Shown here: in pieces, positions 63,530 through 64,000 of the stretch | Layout: every line of letters starts with the position of its first letter | How positions within the stretch are numbered: position 1 is the stretch's first letter | The notes under the pieces: model-generated | Seen by the model: only the letters and a program-made list of their open reading frames with translations | Told to the model about the DNA's origin: nothing | Database searches by the model: none | NCBI GenBank assembly: GCA_037576195.1 | Contig: CM075102.1 | Span: 21,510,745-21,574,744, forward strand | DNA: 64,000 nt | Reading direction: 5' to 3' | Source of the DNA: Phytoseiulus persimilis | Taxonomy: Eukaryota; Arthropoda; Arachnida; Mesostigmata; Phytoseiidae | Program-made: the position numbers and the translations under genes

Positions 63530-64000
63530 CTGTAAAAAGAAGAGAAAAGAGTGTTATAATTTGATGACGAATTGGACCAGGTTGACGAAGCTGATGCAAG
63601 TCCGGATGTCGGGGGAGTCCTATTGCATCGTGAGATCTACGCTCCACTCGTTTTGCGACGTTCAACACCTGCTGCCTGTTTGTGAGTGCGCGATCAATGG
63701 ACCGTTCAACGACACTGCTTCCGATGGGCCTCCTTCAATGCCTCACTGGAGTCACTCGGAACAGACCTTGAACGACAACTTTGATTCGATGGCTGACGCT
63801 GCCCGGTTTGTCGGTTACAAAAGTATCAGCTTCCCGAAGTGGCCTTTAGCGTTGTGGTAGTTTTTGCAGTGACAACACCCATACACTCCAGCCCTTGCCC
63901 CCTTCCCGCCCGAACAACTTAGTTCTTTTACCATACCACCCTGCTACTCGGCACCCCAACCCCGACACTGGGGACCATCTTCTGCTGTTCTGCCCGTAAA

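Overview
This is eukaryotic nuclear DNA, most likely from an arthropod and plausibly a mite or other chelicerate. The grounds are spliced GT-AG genes, about half G+C by eye, a clip-type serine protease homologue of arthropod form, and a MuSK/Nrk-type receptor kinase. The lineage is an inference, since no ribosomal or mitochondrial marker is present.

Three genes could be assembled exon by exon with matching splice phases. A secreted clip-domain serine protease homologue, catalytically dead, runs on + (33,068-38,052, five exons, 709 residues). Mitochondrial citrate synthase runs on - (39,620-44,004, six exons, 467 residues). A MuSK/Nrk-like receptor tyrosine kinase runs on - (48,186-63,529, eight exons read, its 5' end open). 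The first two converge on a 1.6-kb gap. The kinase carries a Frizzled cysteine-rich domain, a kringle, one membrane segment and an intact kinase. Its introns reach about 7.3 kb.

The left half (1-33 kb) is poorer. Its best content is a tandem pair of small, basic, unrecognised genes on - (16.2 kb and 19.9 kb). They share a 5'-UTR exon, UTR introns of nearly equal length (176 and 179 bp), the start MPVSR, a KEN motif at the same residues (32-34) and a C-terminal helix. Between them lies a decayed repeat-family coding copy, itself interrupted by a fold-back (inverted-repeat) element.

The rest of 1-33 kb, 44-48 kb and the large kinase introns hold only weak candidates: short open frames with protein-like composition or good splice sites but no recognised homology. 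The most coding-like are listed at low confidence. No tRNA, rRNA, CRISPR array, operon or bacterial feature was found.
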